Shown in pieces: positions 1-7,957 of a DNA stretch of 12,243 nucleotides (position 1 is the first letter of the stretch; every line of letters starts with the position of its first letter). Where the stretch lies: assembly GCA_002687025.1 (NCBI GenBank), contig NYZG01000406.1:1-12243 (forward strand). The letters run 5' to 3'. The stretch comes from Candidatus Poribacteria bacterium. GTDB taxonomy: Bacteria > Poribacteria > WGA-4E > GCA-2687025. The translations under genes and the position numbers were made by a program. The notes under the pieces are model-generated. The model was not told the DNA's origin. It worked only from the letters and a program-made list of their open reading frames with translations, and ran no database searches.

Positions 1-95
1 AACTCCGCCCGCTCCGCGTCCGACAAGCTAACCATGCACATCGCGAGCCCTCCACAGACCCACGATACACAATGCCGCGACTTATGGCCAGCTAC

Positions 96-737
96 TTAGC
101 TGCGTCCGGTGTCGAGTCGTATCGCGGCGAACTCCTGCGGCAGTAACTCGCGCAGGAGGGTGTCAATCTCGCGCGCGTACGGGACGTCTCGCTGGGGACG
201 GCGCGGATACACGCGGTCGTTCACCCAGCAGCCGCTCCAGCCGCCCGTCGTGTCGACGAATCGCCGGGCGAAGTCGGCGCACGCGTCGGGATGCCGCCGC
301 GCTATGTCGATACAGCCGGTCATGCAGACGTCGAGGTACGACTGGATGATGGGGTATTCGTCGTCCGGCGGAATGAGGTCGCTGGGATCGCTGACGTATA
401 TCCACGTGTCGCCTTCCAACGCGTCGGGTGGCGCAACGGACGGCATCAACTGGCCCGCTTGCAGGCGCTCGCGTCGGTAGCCTCGCTCGCGCAGGTCCAA
501 ATCGCCGAGGCGATCCTCGTCTATCTCGAAGAGGACGCCGTTGAACTCGGCGGCCGCGTCGGGGACGACCGTGAGGAACGTGGTCGCGCCGACATACCCG
601 ACGGCGTCCATTCGATGTCCCCACATGCGTCGGTAGCCTGGCACGGTGACGGGCGACGCCTCGACGGCGTCGGGGATCGTCCGCCTCCGCGACGCCTCAT
701 CAACAAGCGATCCGTAGCCGATCATGTATTGTGGCAA
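96..737 (-). CDS. gamma-glutamylcyclotransferase-like (GGCT/AIG2-fold) protein
   Basis: The protein has 213 residues. The YGSL motif near the N-terminus (residues 8-11) is the hallmark substrate loop of the gamma-glutamylcyclotransferase fold. The segment around residues 79-87 (D-L-D-L-R-E-R-G-Y) matches the family block carrying the catalytic glutamate, here probably Glu84. Family members release 5-oxoproline from gamma-glutamyl amino acids or peptides in the cytoplasm. The exact substrate here is unknown, and the protein is longer than minimal members, with an extra C-terminal part of about 100 residues. The start is a TTG at 735-737. A good ribosome binding site (TGAGGA) lies 6 nt upstream, while the in-frame ATG at 725 is 18 nt from it. 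The site overlaps the stop codon of the upstream threonine synthase gene, which implies one operon with coupled translation. The fold assignment is firm and the substrate is not. Confidence 0.82.
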   Translation of the reverse strand: MPQYMIGYGSLVDEASRRRTIPDAVEASPVTVPGYRRMWGHRMDAVGYVGATTFLTVVPDAAAEFNGVLFEIDEDRLGDLDLRERGYRRERLQAGQLMPSVAPPDALEGDTWIYVSDPSDLIPPDDEYPIIQSYLDVCMTGCIDIARRHPDACADFARRFVDTTGGWSGCWVNDRVYPRRPQRDVPYAREIDTLLRELLPQEFAAIRLDTGRS

Positions 738-746
738 CGTCGGTCC

Positions 747-1913
747 TCAGATGAGGTCCGGCGTCTTGAGGCCGGAACCGGTGTTGAAGAGGACGACACG
801 CTCGTCCGGCGACAGGAAGCCGGCATCGAGCAGCTTGGCGTACGCGGCGTACGTTGCGGCTCCCTCGGGGGCGGCGAAGAGCCCCTCGACCTGGGCGAGC
901 GTGCGTATGGCGTCGAGTATCTCGCCATCGGAGACTGTCAGCGCCGTGCCGCCACTCTCCCGGATGGCGGCGAGGATCAGGTAATCCGCGATCGCGGCCG
1001 GAACACGGATGCCGGGAGCGACCGTCTGCGCGTCCTCCCACGGCTCGGCCTCGTCGTCGCCCGCCTCGAACGCCCTGACGATAGGAGCACAGCCGTCGGC
1101 CTGGACGGAGATCATCTTCGGCCGCTCTGAGCTGATCCATCCGAGTGTTTCCAGTTCGTCGAACGCCTTCCACATGCCGACTATGCCGGTGCCGCCGCCC
1201 GTCGGGTAGAGGACGGCGTCCGGTAGAGCCCAGGCGAACTGCTCCGCGAGTTCGAGGCCCATCGTCTTCTTGCCCTCGACGCGGTACGGCTCCTTAAGCG
1301 TGGACACGTCGAACCATCCCTCGACGGCGGCGCGCTCGCGGACGTGGCGGCCGGCTGCGTCGATCAGTCCGTCGACGAGGTGGACGTGCGCGCCATAGGC
1401 GGCCGCTTCGCGCTTCATCATGTCAGGGGTGTCGGCGGGCATGTAGACGTGCACGTCCATTCCCGCGCGGGCGCCGTACGCGGCCAGCGCCGATGCCGCG
1501 TTGCCCGCCGACGGGATGGCCGCGGCGCGGACGCCCAACTCCTTGGCACGCGACACGGCCGCAGAGAGACCTCGAGCCTTGAAGCTCCCGGTCGGGTTCA
1601 GTCCCTCTTCCTTGATGTACAGCCGCGACGCTGCGTGTCTGCGCCCGAGGGCCTCCGCATGCAGCAGCGGCGTATGCCCCTCGCCGAGGCTCACGACGTT
1701 CGCCGCGTCACGCACGGGCATGATCTCGGACCAGCGCCACATGCCGCCTTCGCGGCCGAGCAGGTCGTCGCGGGAGAACGCATCGCGGCAGGCGTCGAGG
1801 TCGTAACGCGCGTACAGCACCTTATTGCATGAGGGGCACGTCGTGTGCAGCTCGTCGGCGGAATGCGTCTCGTGACACCGGGTGCATTCCAGGTGCGTCA
1901 GATAGCTGTGCAT
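747..1913 (-). CDS. thrC: threonine synthase (PLP-dependent)
   Basis: This gene encodes a cytoplasmic enzyme of 388 residues that would convert O-phosphohomoserine to threonine, the last step of threonine synthesis. An N-terminal zinc-ribbon-like part has CxxC pairs at Cys10/Cys13 and Cys26/Cys29, as in many bacterial and archaeal threonine synthases. The PLP lysine is Lys112 in NPTGSFKARG. A glycine-rich phosphate-binding loop (PTGGGTG) lies at 237-243 and a C-terminal FNTGSGLK at 376-383. The length fits the family. The frame stays open upstream, with an ATG at 1958 and a TTG at 2039. I chose the ATG at 1911-1913 because it begins just before the zinc ribbon and because a likely -10 box (TAGAAT) overlaps the 1958 ATG, so the transcript would begin after it. 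A GGAG stands 12 nt upstream, a rather long spacing. The GGCT-like gene follows 9 nt downstream. Related PLP enzymes such as threonine dehydratase fit the motifs less well. Confidence 0.88.
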   Translation of the reverse strand: MHSYLTHLECTRCHETHSADELHTTCPSCNKVLYARYDLDACRDAFSRDDLLGREGGMWRWSEIMPVRDAANVVSLGEGHTPLLHAEALGRRHAASRLYIKEEGLNPTGSFKARGLSAAVSRAKELGVRAAAIPSAGNAASALAAYGARAGMDVHVYMPADTPDMMKREAAAYGAHVHLVDGLIDAAGRHVRERAAVEGWFDVSTLKEPYRVEGKKTMGLELAEQFAWALPDAVLYPTGGGTGIVGMWKAFDELETLGWISSERPKMISVQADGCAPIVRAFEAGDDEAEPWEDAQTVAPGIRVPAAIADYLILAAIRESGGTALTVSDGEILDAIRTLAQVEGLFAAPEGAATYAAYAKLLDAGFLSPDERVVLFNTGSGLKTPDLI

Positions 1914-1956
1914 GCGGCGCGATTGCTCCGGTTCGGACGGTGAGGTGTCTCGAGGC

Positions 1957-1962
1957 ATTCTA
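1957..1962 (-). promoter_or_regulatory. likely -10 element of the threonine synthase operon
   Basis: On the minus strand this reads TAGAAT, five of six matches to the sigma-70 -10 consensus. No clear -35 box is present 16-18 nt upstream. Transcription would start near 1950, about 37 nt before the chosen start codon. That is one reason to prefer the 1913 start over the 1958 start. Confidence 0.35.
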
Positions 1963-2138
1963 CACGAGTTGGGCGGGCGGATGACCTCGCCAGGCCGCGG
2001 CGAGAGATGCGCGTCGGACTTACGCGCCAACTCGACCAACCCGATGCGATCTGCGTGGCGGCGATGACCGGCTACCCCGATATCGCGCGCCGTACGTTCG
2101 GGGCAGCCGGATCGTGCGGACCCTCATCGCGTAGCTAG
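1963..2138. other. intergenic stretch between threonine synthase and transposase remnant
   Basis: I see no supportable gene, hairpin or repeat here. The frames are broken by stops on the plus strand, including TAG at 2136-2138 just before the transposase remnant. It may hold further decayed mobile-element sequence, but I could not recognise any. Confidence 0.4.
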
Positions 2139-2315
2139 ACGATCTATGTCGGCTCTGGTGAGGTAGAGAGCGCCTACAGGTCGATTCCGCGGAAGAGGCT
2201 GAAGCTGCCCGGCGCCTGCTCGCATCCCGACAGCATCGACCCCCTGCTCGCGCTACGCGTCCTCAGAGCCAACGACTGGTGGGACGAGTTCTGGCAACAG
2301 AGAACAGCAGCATGA
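2139..2315 (+). pseudogene. C-terminal fragment of a transposase (ISKra4-like or related)
   Basis: An open frame of 58 codons runs between TAG (2136-2138) and TGA (2313-2315) with no start codon of its own. It encodes GSGEVESA, then RKRLKLPGAC, then DPLLALRVLRAN and WWDEFW. This order (an [IV]GSGxVEsA block, a K-x-x-G block, an LxLR block with N-x-W-[DE]-x-[FY]-W) is how I remember the end of ISKra4-type transposases. The N-terminal hundreds of residues that should precede it are absent, so this is a remnant left by insertion or deletion. I saw no terminal inverted repeats. The family label is from memory; the transposase identity is more secure than the family. The TGA overlaps the ATG at 2312 (ATGA), so sequence just upstream of the cyclase is of mobile-element origin. 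Confidence 0.65.
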
Positions 2316-2389
2316 CGAACTGGATGCGAGTACACCGGTGTCGAGCGGCCGGCATGCCTCGGCCCGTCACGTGCTGCATGTTCCTCGCC

Positions 2390-4444
2390 ATGCGACCCAG
2401 ACGCGACGCGGCGGACAGTCCGGTGGCGCCCGCGAGCGGCAGGACCGGCGTGGTCTGCGCATGCCTCCTCGCCCTTACGCTGGCCTCTGCCGGCGCGGGC
2501 ACGGCATCGGACTCGGGCCTCGCCGGCACAAGGCTCGTGGGCGCCGGCCCCGCCGTGTCGGTGCCGGATGGGTGGAAGTTCCACCCCGGCGACGATCCGG
2601 TGTGGGCGATGCCCGATTTCGACGACTCCGAATGGAGCACGGTGAATTCGGCGTTTCGGCTACGTCGGCTACCTGCGCCTCCACCTGGCTGGGAGGGCAT
2701 CGGATGGTTCCGCATCTGGCTGTCCGCGGACGCGGACGCCGCGGCGCGCCCCGTCGGCGTGTGGCTCCGCCAGAGCGGCGCATCGGAACTGTACGTCGAC
2801 GGGCGCCGTGTCCACGCATACGGGACGGTCGGCCGCGATTACGAATCCGAGAGAGCCTACCTGCATTCAGGGGTCGACTGGGGCGCTCATACCATCGCCC
2901 TCGACATGACTCCCGGCACGCGTCTGCTCGCGATTCGTTACTCGAACTTCACCGCGGCCCGACATCGTCACCTACACGACGCCGGGTTCACGCTAAGCGT
3001 GGGCGACCTCCCCGCGATGACCCAGGAGGCGCAGCGCCGCACGCGCGTGGCATCGGCAACGCAGGTCGGGTTCACCGTCGCGGGGCTCGTGTTCGCAGCC
3101 CTGCACCTGGCGCTGTTCCTGTTCTACCCGCGCATCCGACAGAACCTATACTTCGCCGGCGCGACTACCTGCGGAGCGGCCGTCACTTTCCTGGACTACC
3201 AGCAGCAGCGCGTGCACGACATGCACGCCCACCTCGCGCTCTTCGCGTCCTTACGGGTCGTGTTGCCCATCTACGTGTGTGGGGCGCTGCTGTTCACGTA
3301 TTCCATATTTCGCCAGCATCCTCCCCGGTTTTTCCGGTGGTACGCCGCCGTGTGCGGCCTGACGGCGGTCGCTGCGGCCGTCGCCCCGGTGGTGTCGTTC
3401 CTCTGGGTGAACATCGTGACGATGGCCGCCTTTGTTGAAACGGCGCGGGTAGTGGTCCTTGCCGTCATGCGGCGTTCGTCCGGCGCGTGGATTGTCGGCG
3501 CGGGATATGTCGCGCTCGTGTGCACGGCAGCCTACGATATCCTCCTCGATCTCGAGCTATTCAGTCCGATCGCCGGTGTGCACAACGCCTACCCGTACGG
3601 CGGGGTTGGCCTGTTGGTGTCGATGTCCGCGTACATGGCGCGCCGCTTCGCGCTGACCAACCACGAACTCACCGCGCTCAACACGGACCTCGAAGGCCGC
3701 GTCACGCAGCGTACGGCCGAACTCGCCCAGGCGAACGACGAGCTCGATGCCCGCAACGAGTTCATCCGCGGCGTGTTCGGCCGCTATCTCACCGACGAGA
3801 TCGTCGAGTCGCTGTTGGAGTCGCCCGAGAAGCTGCAAGTAGGCGGCGAGCGGCGCACCGTCACCATACTCATGGCCGACATCCGCGGGTCCACGCCGCT
3901 CACCGAAGGGCTGCCCGCGGAGGACGTCATGCGGCTCCTCAACACGTTCCTGGCGCACATGACCGACGTCATCATGCAGCACGAGGGCACCATCGACGAG
4001 TTCATAGGCGACGCCATCATGGTTCTGTTTGGCGCGCCCGTGTGGAAGGAGGACCACGCCGATCGCGCCCTCGCCTGCGCCATCGCGATGCAGAACCGCA
4101 TGGCAGCCGTGAACGCCGAGAACGCGGAGAACGGCCTGCCGCCCGTCCGCATGGGCGTGGGCGTGAACACGGGGCCGGTCGTGGTGGGCAACATCGGCTC
4201 GGCCCGGCGCGCCAAGTACGGCGTCGTGGGCATCGATGTCGTCCTGACGGCGCGCATACAGGCGCACGCCGAGGCCGGACAGATTCTGGCCTCGGACGCC
4301 GCGGCGCGGGCGTGCGCGTCCGAGGTCGACACCGCAAGCAGCCGGCAGGTTCCCATGAAGGGCGTGACAGAGCCCGTAACGCTGCATGAACTCGCGGGCA
4401 TCGGCGCGCCCTACGGCCTCCGGCTGGGCGAGACAGGCCGCTGA
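2390..4444 (+). CDS. membrane-bound class III adenylate/guanylate cyclase with periplasmic sensor and seven-TM region
   Basis: The predicted protein has 684 residues. A signal peptide (hydrophobic about 20-35) precedes a beta-sandwich-like periplasmic domain (about 58-205, with DGWKFHPGDDP and DFDDSEW, like galactose-binding or glycosidase N-terminal modules). About seven hydrophobic segments follow between 222 and 417, as in 7TMR-DISM receptors. A short coiled coil (about 423-458) leads to a class III cyclase domain (about 485-670). The metal-binding aspartates are present: Asp497 (MADIRGS) and Asp541 (FIGDAI). The base-specifying lysine position is Glu537, and the transition-state asparagine position is Val618 (GIDVVLTAR), while Arg622 is kept. 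Activity or substrate may therefore be unusual. The start is uncertain: GTG 2279, ATG 2312, 2354 and 2378 are also in frame. I chose 2390 because it gives a normal signal peptide and avoids the transposase remnant, but no clear ribosome binding site marks any of them. The role would be sensing an extracellular ligand and making a cyclic nucleotide. Confidence 0.85.
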   Translation: MRPRRDAADSPVAPASGRTGVVCACLLALTLASAGAGTASDSGLAGTRLVGAGPAVSVPDGWKFHPGDDPVWAMPDFDDSEWSTVNSAFRLRRLPAPPPGWEGIGWFRIWLSADADAAARPVGVWLRQSGASELYVDGRRVHAYGTVGRDYESERAYLHSGVDWGAHTIALDMTPGTRLLAIRYSNFTAARHRHLHDAGFTLSVGDLPAMTQEAQRRTRVASATQVGFTVAGLVFAALHLALFLFYPRIRQNLYFAGATTCGAAVTFLDYQQQRVHDMHAHLALFASLRVVLPIYVCGALLFTYSIFRQHPPRFFRWYAAVCGLTAVAAAVAPVVSFLWVNIVTMAAFVETARVVVLAVMRRSSGAWIVGAGYVALVCTAAYDILLDLELFSPIAGVHNAYPYGGVGLLVSMSAYMARRFALTNHELTALNTDLEGRVTQRTAELAQANDELDARNEFIRGVFGRYLTDEIVESLLESPEKLQVGGERRTVTILMADIRGSTPLTEGLPAEDVMRLLNTFLAHMTDVIMQHEGTIDEFIGDAIMVLFGAPVWKEDHADRALACAIAMQNRMAAVNAENAENGLPPVRMGVGVNTGPVVVGNIGSARRAKYGVVGIDVVLTARIQAHAEAGQILASDAAARACASEVDTASSRQVPMKGVTEPVTLHELAGIGAPYGLRLGETGR

Positions 4445-4529
4445 CAGACGCGAGGTCTACGACGGCCTCGCCCTGCCGGGTCGCCCAGACGCCGACCTGC
4501 CAAAAGCTCAAGCCCACGTCGTGTCTGGC

Positions 4530-4558
4530 TTGCGCCTGTCCCGCGCGCGTGCCATAGT
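4530..4558 (+). promoter_or_regulatory. possible sigma-70 promoter of the propeller gene
   Basis: TTGCGC (4530-4535) and CATAGT (4553-4558) are separated by 17 nt. The -35 matches three of six and the -10 four of six consensus positions. It lies in the 214-nt gap after the cyclase and would place the transcript start near 4565, upstream of both candidate start codons at 4638 and 4659. The match is weak. Confidence 0.3.
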
Positions 4559-4658
4559 CGCTGAGAGCCCGTCCTCCCTCGCCTGCCGGAACGTCTGTGT
4601 CGGCGCCACCATCCCAAGCCGCTTCGGATCAGCGCGCATGCCTGCTCTCGGCGTCCCG

Positions 4659-6356
4659 ATGCCACCCGCAGCCAGGCCGACCCGCGGGAACCAGCACTGC
4701 TGGGCGACCGCGGCGCTCCTATGTGTGGCGTGCCTGTGCGTGGTCCATGCGGCGGGGGCCGATCTCGCGTTCACCCACATCACTGCCCAGTCCGGGGTCG
4801 ACTTCCGTCATGTCGATGGCCGTACTGGCGATCTCCACTTCGTAGAGACGATCGGCTCCGGCTGCGCGCTGTTCGACTACGACAACGACGGGTGGCTGGA
4901 CATCTACTTCGTCAACGCGGGCGAAATGCCCGGCCGCGAAGGCCGCGACGGGGCGGCCGGCGCCAATCGGCTCTACCGCAATGCCGGCGACGGCACGTTC
5001 ACTGATGTCACGGACGCGGCAGGCGTGGGTGACACGGGGTATGGCGTTGGTGTGTGTGTCGGCGACTACGACAACGACGGCTGGGAGGACATTTTCGTCA
5101 CCGGCTACGGCGCCTCGGCCCTCTACCGCAACCGTGGCGACGGCGCGTTCGACGATGTGACGGAGTCGGCAGGGGTGTACGTCGACAGGTGGTCGACGGC
5201 GGCGGCGTTCGGCGATCTGGACGCCGACGGCGACCTCGACCTGTACGTCGCCCGCTACTGCGCATGGACCCTCGACGAGCATCGGGTCTGCCACGAGCAC
5301 GGGAACGAAGTCTACTGCGGCCCCGAGGAGTACGACGGAGACGCGGACGTGCTGTTCCTCAACCGCGGCGACGGCACGTTCGAGGACGCCACGCAGCGCG
5401 CGCGGGTCACCGGCGACGACGGGAAAGGCCTGGGCGTGCTCATCCTGGACCACGACCGCGACGGCGATGAAGACATCTACGTGGCCTGCGACGGCACGCC
5501 GAACCTCCTCTATTCGAACCTCGGCGACGGGACGTTCGGGGAGGTCGCGTGGCTCGTCGGGACCGACGGCGACGACGCCGGCAACGCGCAAGGCAGCATG
5601 GGCGTGGACTTCGGCGACTACAACGGCGACGGCATGCTCGACCTGGTCGTCACGAACTTCCAACGGCAGTACAACACCATCTATCGCAACGACGGTGGCG
5701 GGTTTTTCGCGGACGTCTCGTTCATCGTAGGCCTCGGGCGGACGCTCCCCGACGTCAGTTGGGGCACGGCGTTCTTCGACGCGGACAACGACGGGTGGGC
5801 CGACCTGTTCGTCGCCAACGGCCACATACAGACGAACATCGCCGACTACGACCCGACGTCGACCTATCGCCAGCAGAACAGGCTGTACCGGAATACGGGG
5901 CCGTCGGGTTTCGTGGATGTCACGGCGACGGCCGGCGATGGGCTGCAGCCGCTCAAAGCCGGCCGTGGCGCCGCGTTCGGGGACCTCGACAACGACGGCG
6001 ACGTGGACATCGTCGTCAGCAACGCCAACGACGCCCCGGACATCCTCCGGAACGACACGGTCGGCGGCTCGTACCTCCTCGTGGATCTCGTCGGGCATGA
6101 CAGCAACGCAAGCGGGATCGGGGCGGAACTGCGCGCCGCCGCTGGAGATCTGCGCGTCGTGAAGGAGGCGCGGAGTGGCGGCAGTTACGTGTCCCACAGC
6201 GATCTGCGCGTGCACATCGGGTTGGGCCTGGCCACGACGGTCGACGCGCTCGAAGTGCGATGGCCGTCGGGTATCGTCGACTCGATGCGTGATGTGCCGG
6301 CCAATCGGCTGATACGTGTCGTCGAGGGCGCCGGCATCCGAGCCGAAGGGCCATAG
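4659..6356 (+). CDS. secreted seven-bladed FG-GAP/VCBS propeller protein with C-terminal ASPIC/UnbV domain (CRTAC1-like)
   Basis: The protein has 565 residues with a signal peptide (hydrophobic about 15-32, probable cleavage near AAGA). Seven calcium-binding loops of the type D-x-D-x-D-G-x-x-D start at Asp73, 136, 186, 264, 320, 374 and 442, most followed by an N-x-GDGTF-type strand. Seven such repeats match an integrin-alpha-like seven-bladed propeller. Residues 473-556 form an ASPIC/UnbV domain (GIGAELR, SGGSYVSHSD, VRWPSG). Three cysteines (201, 211, 220) sit in an insertion after blade three, as in other CRTAC1-type proteins. The role is probably calcium-dependent binding or surface display outside the cytoplasm; no enzymatic residues are evident. 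The frame is open back to 4386, overlapping the cyclase, but that part is not protein-like. Starts at 4638 and 4659 both give a signal peptide and neither has a good ribosome binding site. A TPR gene begins 5 nt after the stop. Confidence 0.85.
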   Translation: MPPAARPTRGNQHCWATAALLCVACLCVVHAAGADLAFTHITAQSGVDFRHVDGRTGDLHFVETIGSGCALFDYDNDGWLDIYFVNAGEMPGREGRDGAAGANRLYRNAGDGTFTDVTDAAGVGDTGYGVGVCVGDYDNDGWEDIFVTGYGASALYRNRGDGAFDDVTESAGVYVDRWSTAAAFGDLDADGDLDLYVARYCAWTLDEHRVCHEHGNEVYCGPEEYDGDADVLFLNRGDGTFEDATQRARVTGDDGKGLGVLILDHDRDGDEDIYVACDGTPNLLYSNLGDGTFGEVAWLVGTDGDDAGNAQGSMGVDFGDYNGDGMLDLVVTNFQRQYNTIYRNDGGGFFADVSFIVGLGRTLPDVSWGTAFFDADNDGWADLFVANGHIQTNIADYDPTSTYRQQNRLYRNTGPSGFVDVTATAGDGLQPLKAGRGAAFGDLDNDGDVDIVVSNANDAPDILRNDTVGGSYLLVDLVGHDSNASGIGAELRAAAGDLRVVKEARSGGSYVSHSDLRVHIGLGLATTVDALEVRWPSGIVDSMRDVPANRLIRVVEGAGIRAEGP

Positions 6357-6361
6357 ACCGC

Positions 6362-7813
6362 ATGCATGCCCTCGCCGCGGCGCCAATGAAGATATCGACA
6401 CGCGCGACCCCGGTCGCGTTCCTGCTCCTATGCCTGATGGCCGTTCGCGTCGGCGCGCAGGGGCCGGCGACGGACGCGCTCGCCGACGGGTGGCGCGCGC
6501 TACAGGCGGGGCAGCTACTCAACGCCCGGCAAAGCTTCATGCGCGCCGTCGCCGCGTCACCCGAAGAGGCGCGCGCCCACGAAGGGCTCGCGCGCGTGGC
6601 GGAACGCGATGGCGACGCCGCGGAAGCCATCGGCCACTACGAGACGGCCCTCGTTCATGCCCCGGACACGGCTCGTCTGCACGTCGCCGTGGGGATACTG
6701 CTGTCCGACGCGCGCGAGCATGGACGCGCCGTAGAACATCTGCGCCGCGCGGCAGACCTCGACGCGGAGAACGCCGCGACATGGCGCGCGTACGCTCAGG
6801 CGCTGTGGCGCATCGAGTGGTACCCGCGGGCCGCGGCGGCCTATGAGCGCGCGATCGCTCTGGAGCCGGCGGAGGTGTGGGCGCACATCGGGCTCGGCGA
6901 CACACACCTTCGCGCAGGCCGCCTCGACGACGCCGTGGCCGCCTACGACAGAGCGCTCGAACGCGACGCCGGCGCCTACGCGGCCCACTGCGGGAGAGGC
7001 GCGGCGCTCTCCAAGCGAGGAGAGTTCGACGATGCGCTGACGAGCCTCCGTCAGGCAGTGACGTTGCGCGATGACTACGGCCCCGCGTACTACGAGATGG
7101 GGGTCGCCCTGCAACACCAGAAGAACTACGAGGACGCCATCCGCGCCTTTGGCAGGGCGACACAGCTCAACGGGTGGGATGCTCCTTCGGTGATGAACAT
7201 TGCGCGCTGCTATGCCCGCCTCGGCAAGCGCGGTTTGGCGAGGAAGGCACACGAGCACGCGGCTAAGTTGCAGGAGGCGCAGAGCGACCTGGCGACGGCA
7301 ACCGCCTACATCGGTCGCTATCCCACCGAACCGGACGGCTACGTCGGACTCGGCGCGGTCTACGCGCGCATGGGGCAGCGGGCCGAGGCGATCGCGGCAT
7401 ACGAGCAGGCCCTCGAGCGCAAACCCCGCGACGTGGCGGCGCATGTCGGCCTCGGCGACCTGTATCTGAACGCGGGCATGATCGCCGAGGCCGCGGACAT
7501 CCACCGCGTCCTGGTCACGCTCCGGCCCGGCGATATCGAGACGCGCGCCATGTTCGGCATGCTCCTGCGAGAGCTGGGCGAGGACGAGGAGAGTCACGCC
7601 GTGCTCGCCGAGGCCCACGGCATCGTCAGCGCCAGGGCGACGCAATCCGGCGGAGCCAATGACTGGAACCTGTTCGCCTACGTCCTGTACGCGCAGGGCG
7701 ATTACGCGGCCGCGGAGACCGCGATGCAAGCGGCCATACGCCTCAATCCGATCGAGCCTTCCTACGCCGGCCGCCTCTCCCAGATTCGCGCGGCGCTCGC
7801 GGCATCTCGGTAG
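6362..7813 (+). CDS. exported TPR-repeat protein
   Basis: The protein has 483 residues. After a signal peptide (hydrophobic about 16-31, cleavage probably near VGAQ) almost all of it is tetratricopeptide repeats. I count about twelve, at roughly 37-66, 71-102, 103-136, 139-170, 173-203, 206-236, 240-270, 275-302, 325-356, 359-389, 393-423 and 434-464, with typical W/L-G-Y/A-A-P spacing (for example GYVGLGAVYARMG and AAYEQALERKP). TPRs form a superhelical protein-binding surface, here in the periplasm or outside. The start lies 5 nt after the propeller gene with no strong ribosome binding site, so coupled translation is likely. An ATG at 6386 would give a more standard signal peptide (MKIST). 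TPR and ASPIC/UnbV-propeller modules are, as I recall, often found in one polypeptide in other bacteria, so the two proteins may bind each other. The partner is an inference. Confidence 0.85.
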   Translation: MHALAAAPMKISTRATPVAFLLLCLMAVRVGAQGPATDALADGWRALQAGQLLNARQSFMRAVAASPEEARAHEGLARVAERDGDAAEAIGHYETALVHAPDTARLHVAVGILLSDAREHGRAVEHLRRAADLDAENAATWRAYAQALWRIEWYPRAAAAYERAIALEPAEVWAHIGLGDTHLRAGRLDDAVAAYDRALERDAGAYAAHCGRGAALSKRGEFDDALTSLRQAVTLRDDYGPAYYEMGVALQHQKNYEDAIRAFGRATQLNGWDAPSVMNIARCYARLGKRGLARKAHEHAAKLQEAQSDLATATAYIGRYPTEPDGYVGLGAVYARMGQRAEAIAAYEQALERKPRDVAAHVGLGDLYLNAGMIAEAADIHRVLVTLRPGDIETRAMFGMLLRELGEDEESHAVLAEAHGIVSARATQSGGANDWNLFAYVLYAQGDYAAAETAMQAAIRLNPIEPSYAGRLSQIRAALAASR

Positions 7814-7881
7814 CGCGCCTCGCCAAGCCACGCGATGCGCCTTGCGTTGCAGATAGCCCTTACGCAGCGTAGACGTGGGGC

Positions 7882-7887
7882 TATTAT
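7882..7887 (+). promoter_or_regulatory. likely -10 element of the first A-type gene
   Basis: TATTAT matches the sigma-70 -10 consensus at five of six positions and sits in GCTATTAT. The same GCTA context precedes the TAGGAT -10 box of the second A-type gene. No good -35 is present: the hexamer 17 nt upstream is CTTACG. A transcript starting near 7894 would begin just before the leader hairpin. Confidence 0.45.
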
Positions 7888-7898
7888 TGGCACAGGAT

Positions 7899-7953
7899 CG
7901 GCGTCCGGGAGTCCTCGGGCGTCGTATCGCTCACCTATGAGACAACACGAGGT
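7899..7953 (+). promoter_or_regulatory. leader hairpin with anti-Shine-Dalgarno, first A-type gene
   Basis: The arms 7899-7908 and 7915-7924 can form a 10-bp stem with three G-U pairs around the loop GAGUCC. CCUCG at 7913-7917 is complementary to CGAGG at 7948-7952, the ribosome binding site of this gene. The site positions (-45 to -41 and -10 to -6 from the ATG) are the same in the second A-type gene. The two pairings exclude each other partly, as in a translational switch. No experiment supports this; it is read from complementarity. Confidence 0.45.
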
Positions 7954-7957
7954 ACCC

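Noticed and set aside
1..95. Possible gene or terminator at the left edge
   Set aside because: No frame with protein-like content and no stable hairpin after the cyclotransferase-like stop codon were visible.
291..1130. Plus-strand frame of 279 codons crossing the cyclotransferase-like and threonine synthase genes
   Set aside because: It spans two genes with clear family motifs on the other strand and has no protein-like features.
3557..4387. Minus-strand frames opposite the cyclase domain
   Set aside because: They are shadows of the cyclase coding sequence; no start context and no domain.
4386..4658. N-terminal extension of the propeller protein from 4386, overlapping the cyclase gene
   Set aside because: The added 91 residues are not protein-like, would bury the signal peptide, and lie partly upstream of the likely promoter at 4530-4558.
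4719..6401. Long minus-strand open frame (560 codons) opposite the propeller gene
   Set aside because: It is the antisense of the D-x-D-x-D-G repeats; its translation is Val/Arg/Glu-rich without domains or ribosome binding site. The plus-strand frame has a signal peptide and seven recognisable repeats.
6557..7831. Long minus-strand open frame (424 codons) opposite the TPR gene
   Set aside because: It is a GC-rich antisense shadow with no recognisable motif; the plus strand has about twelve TPRs.
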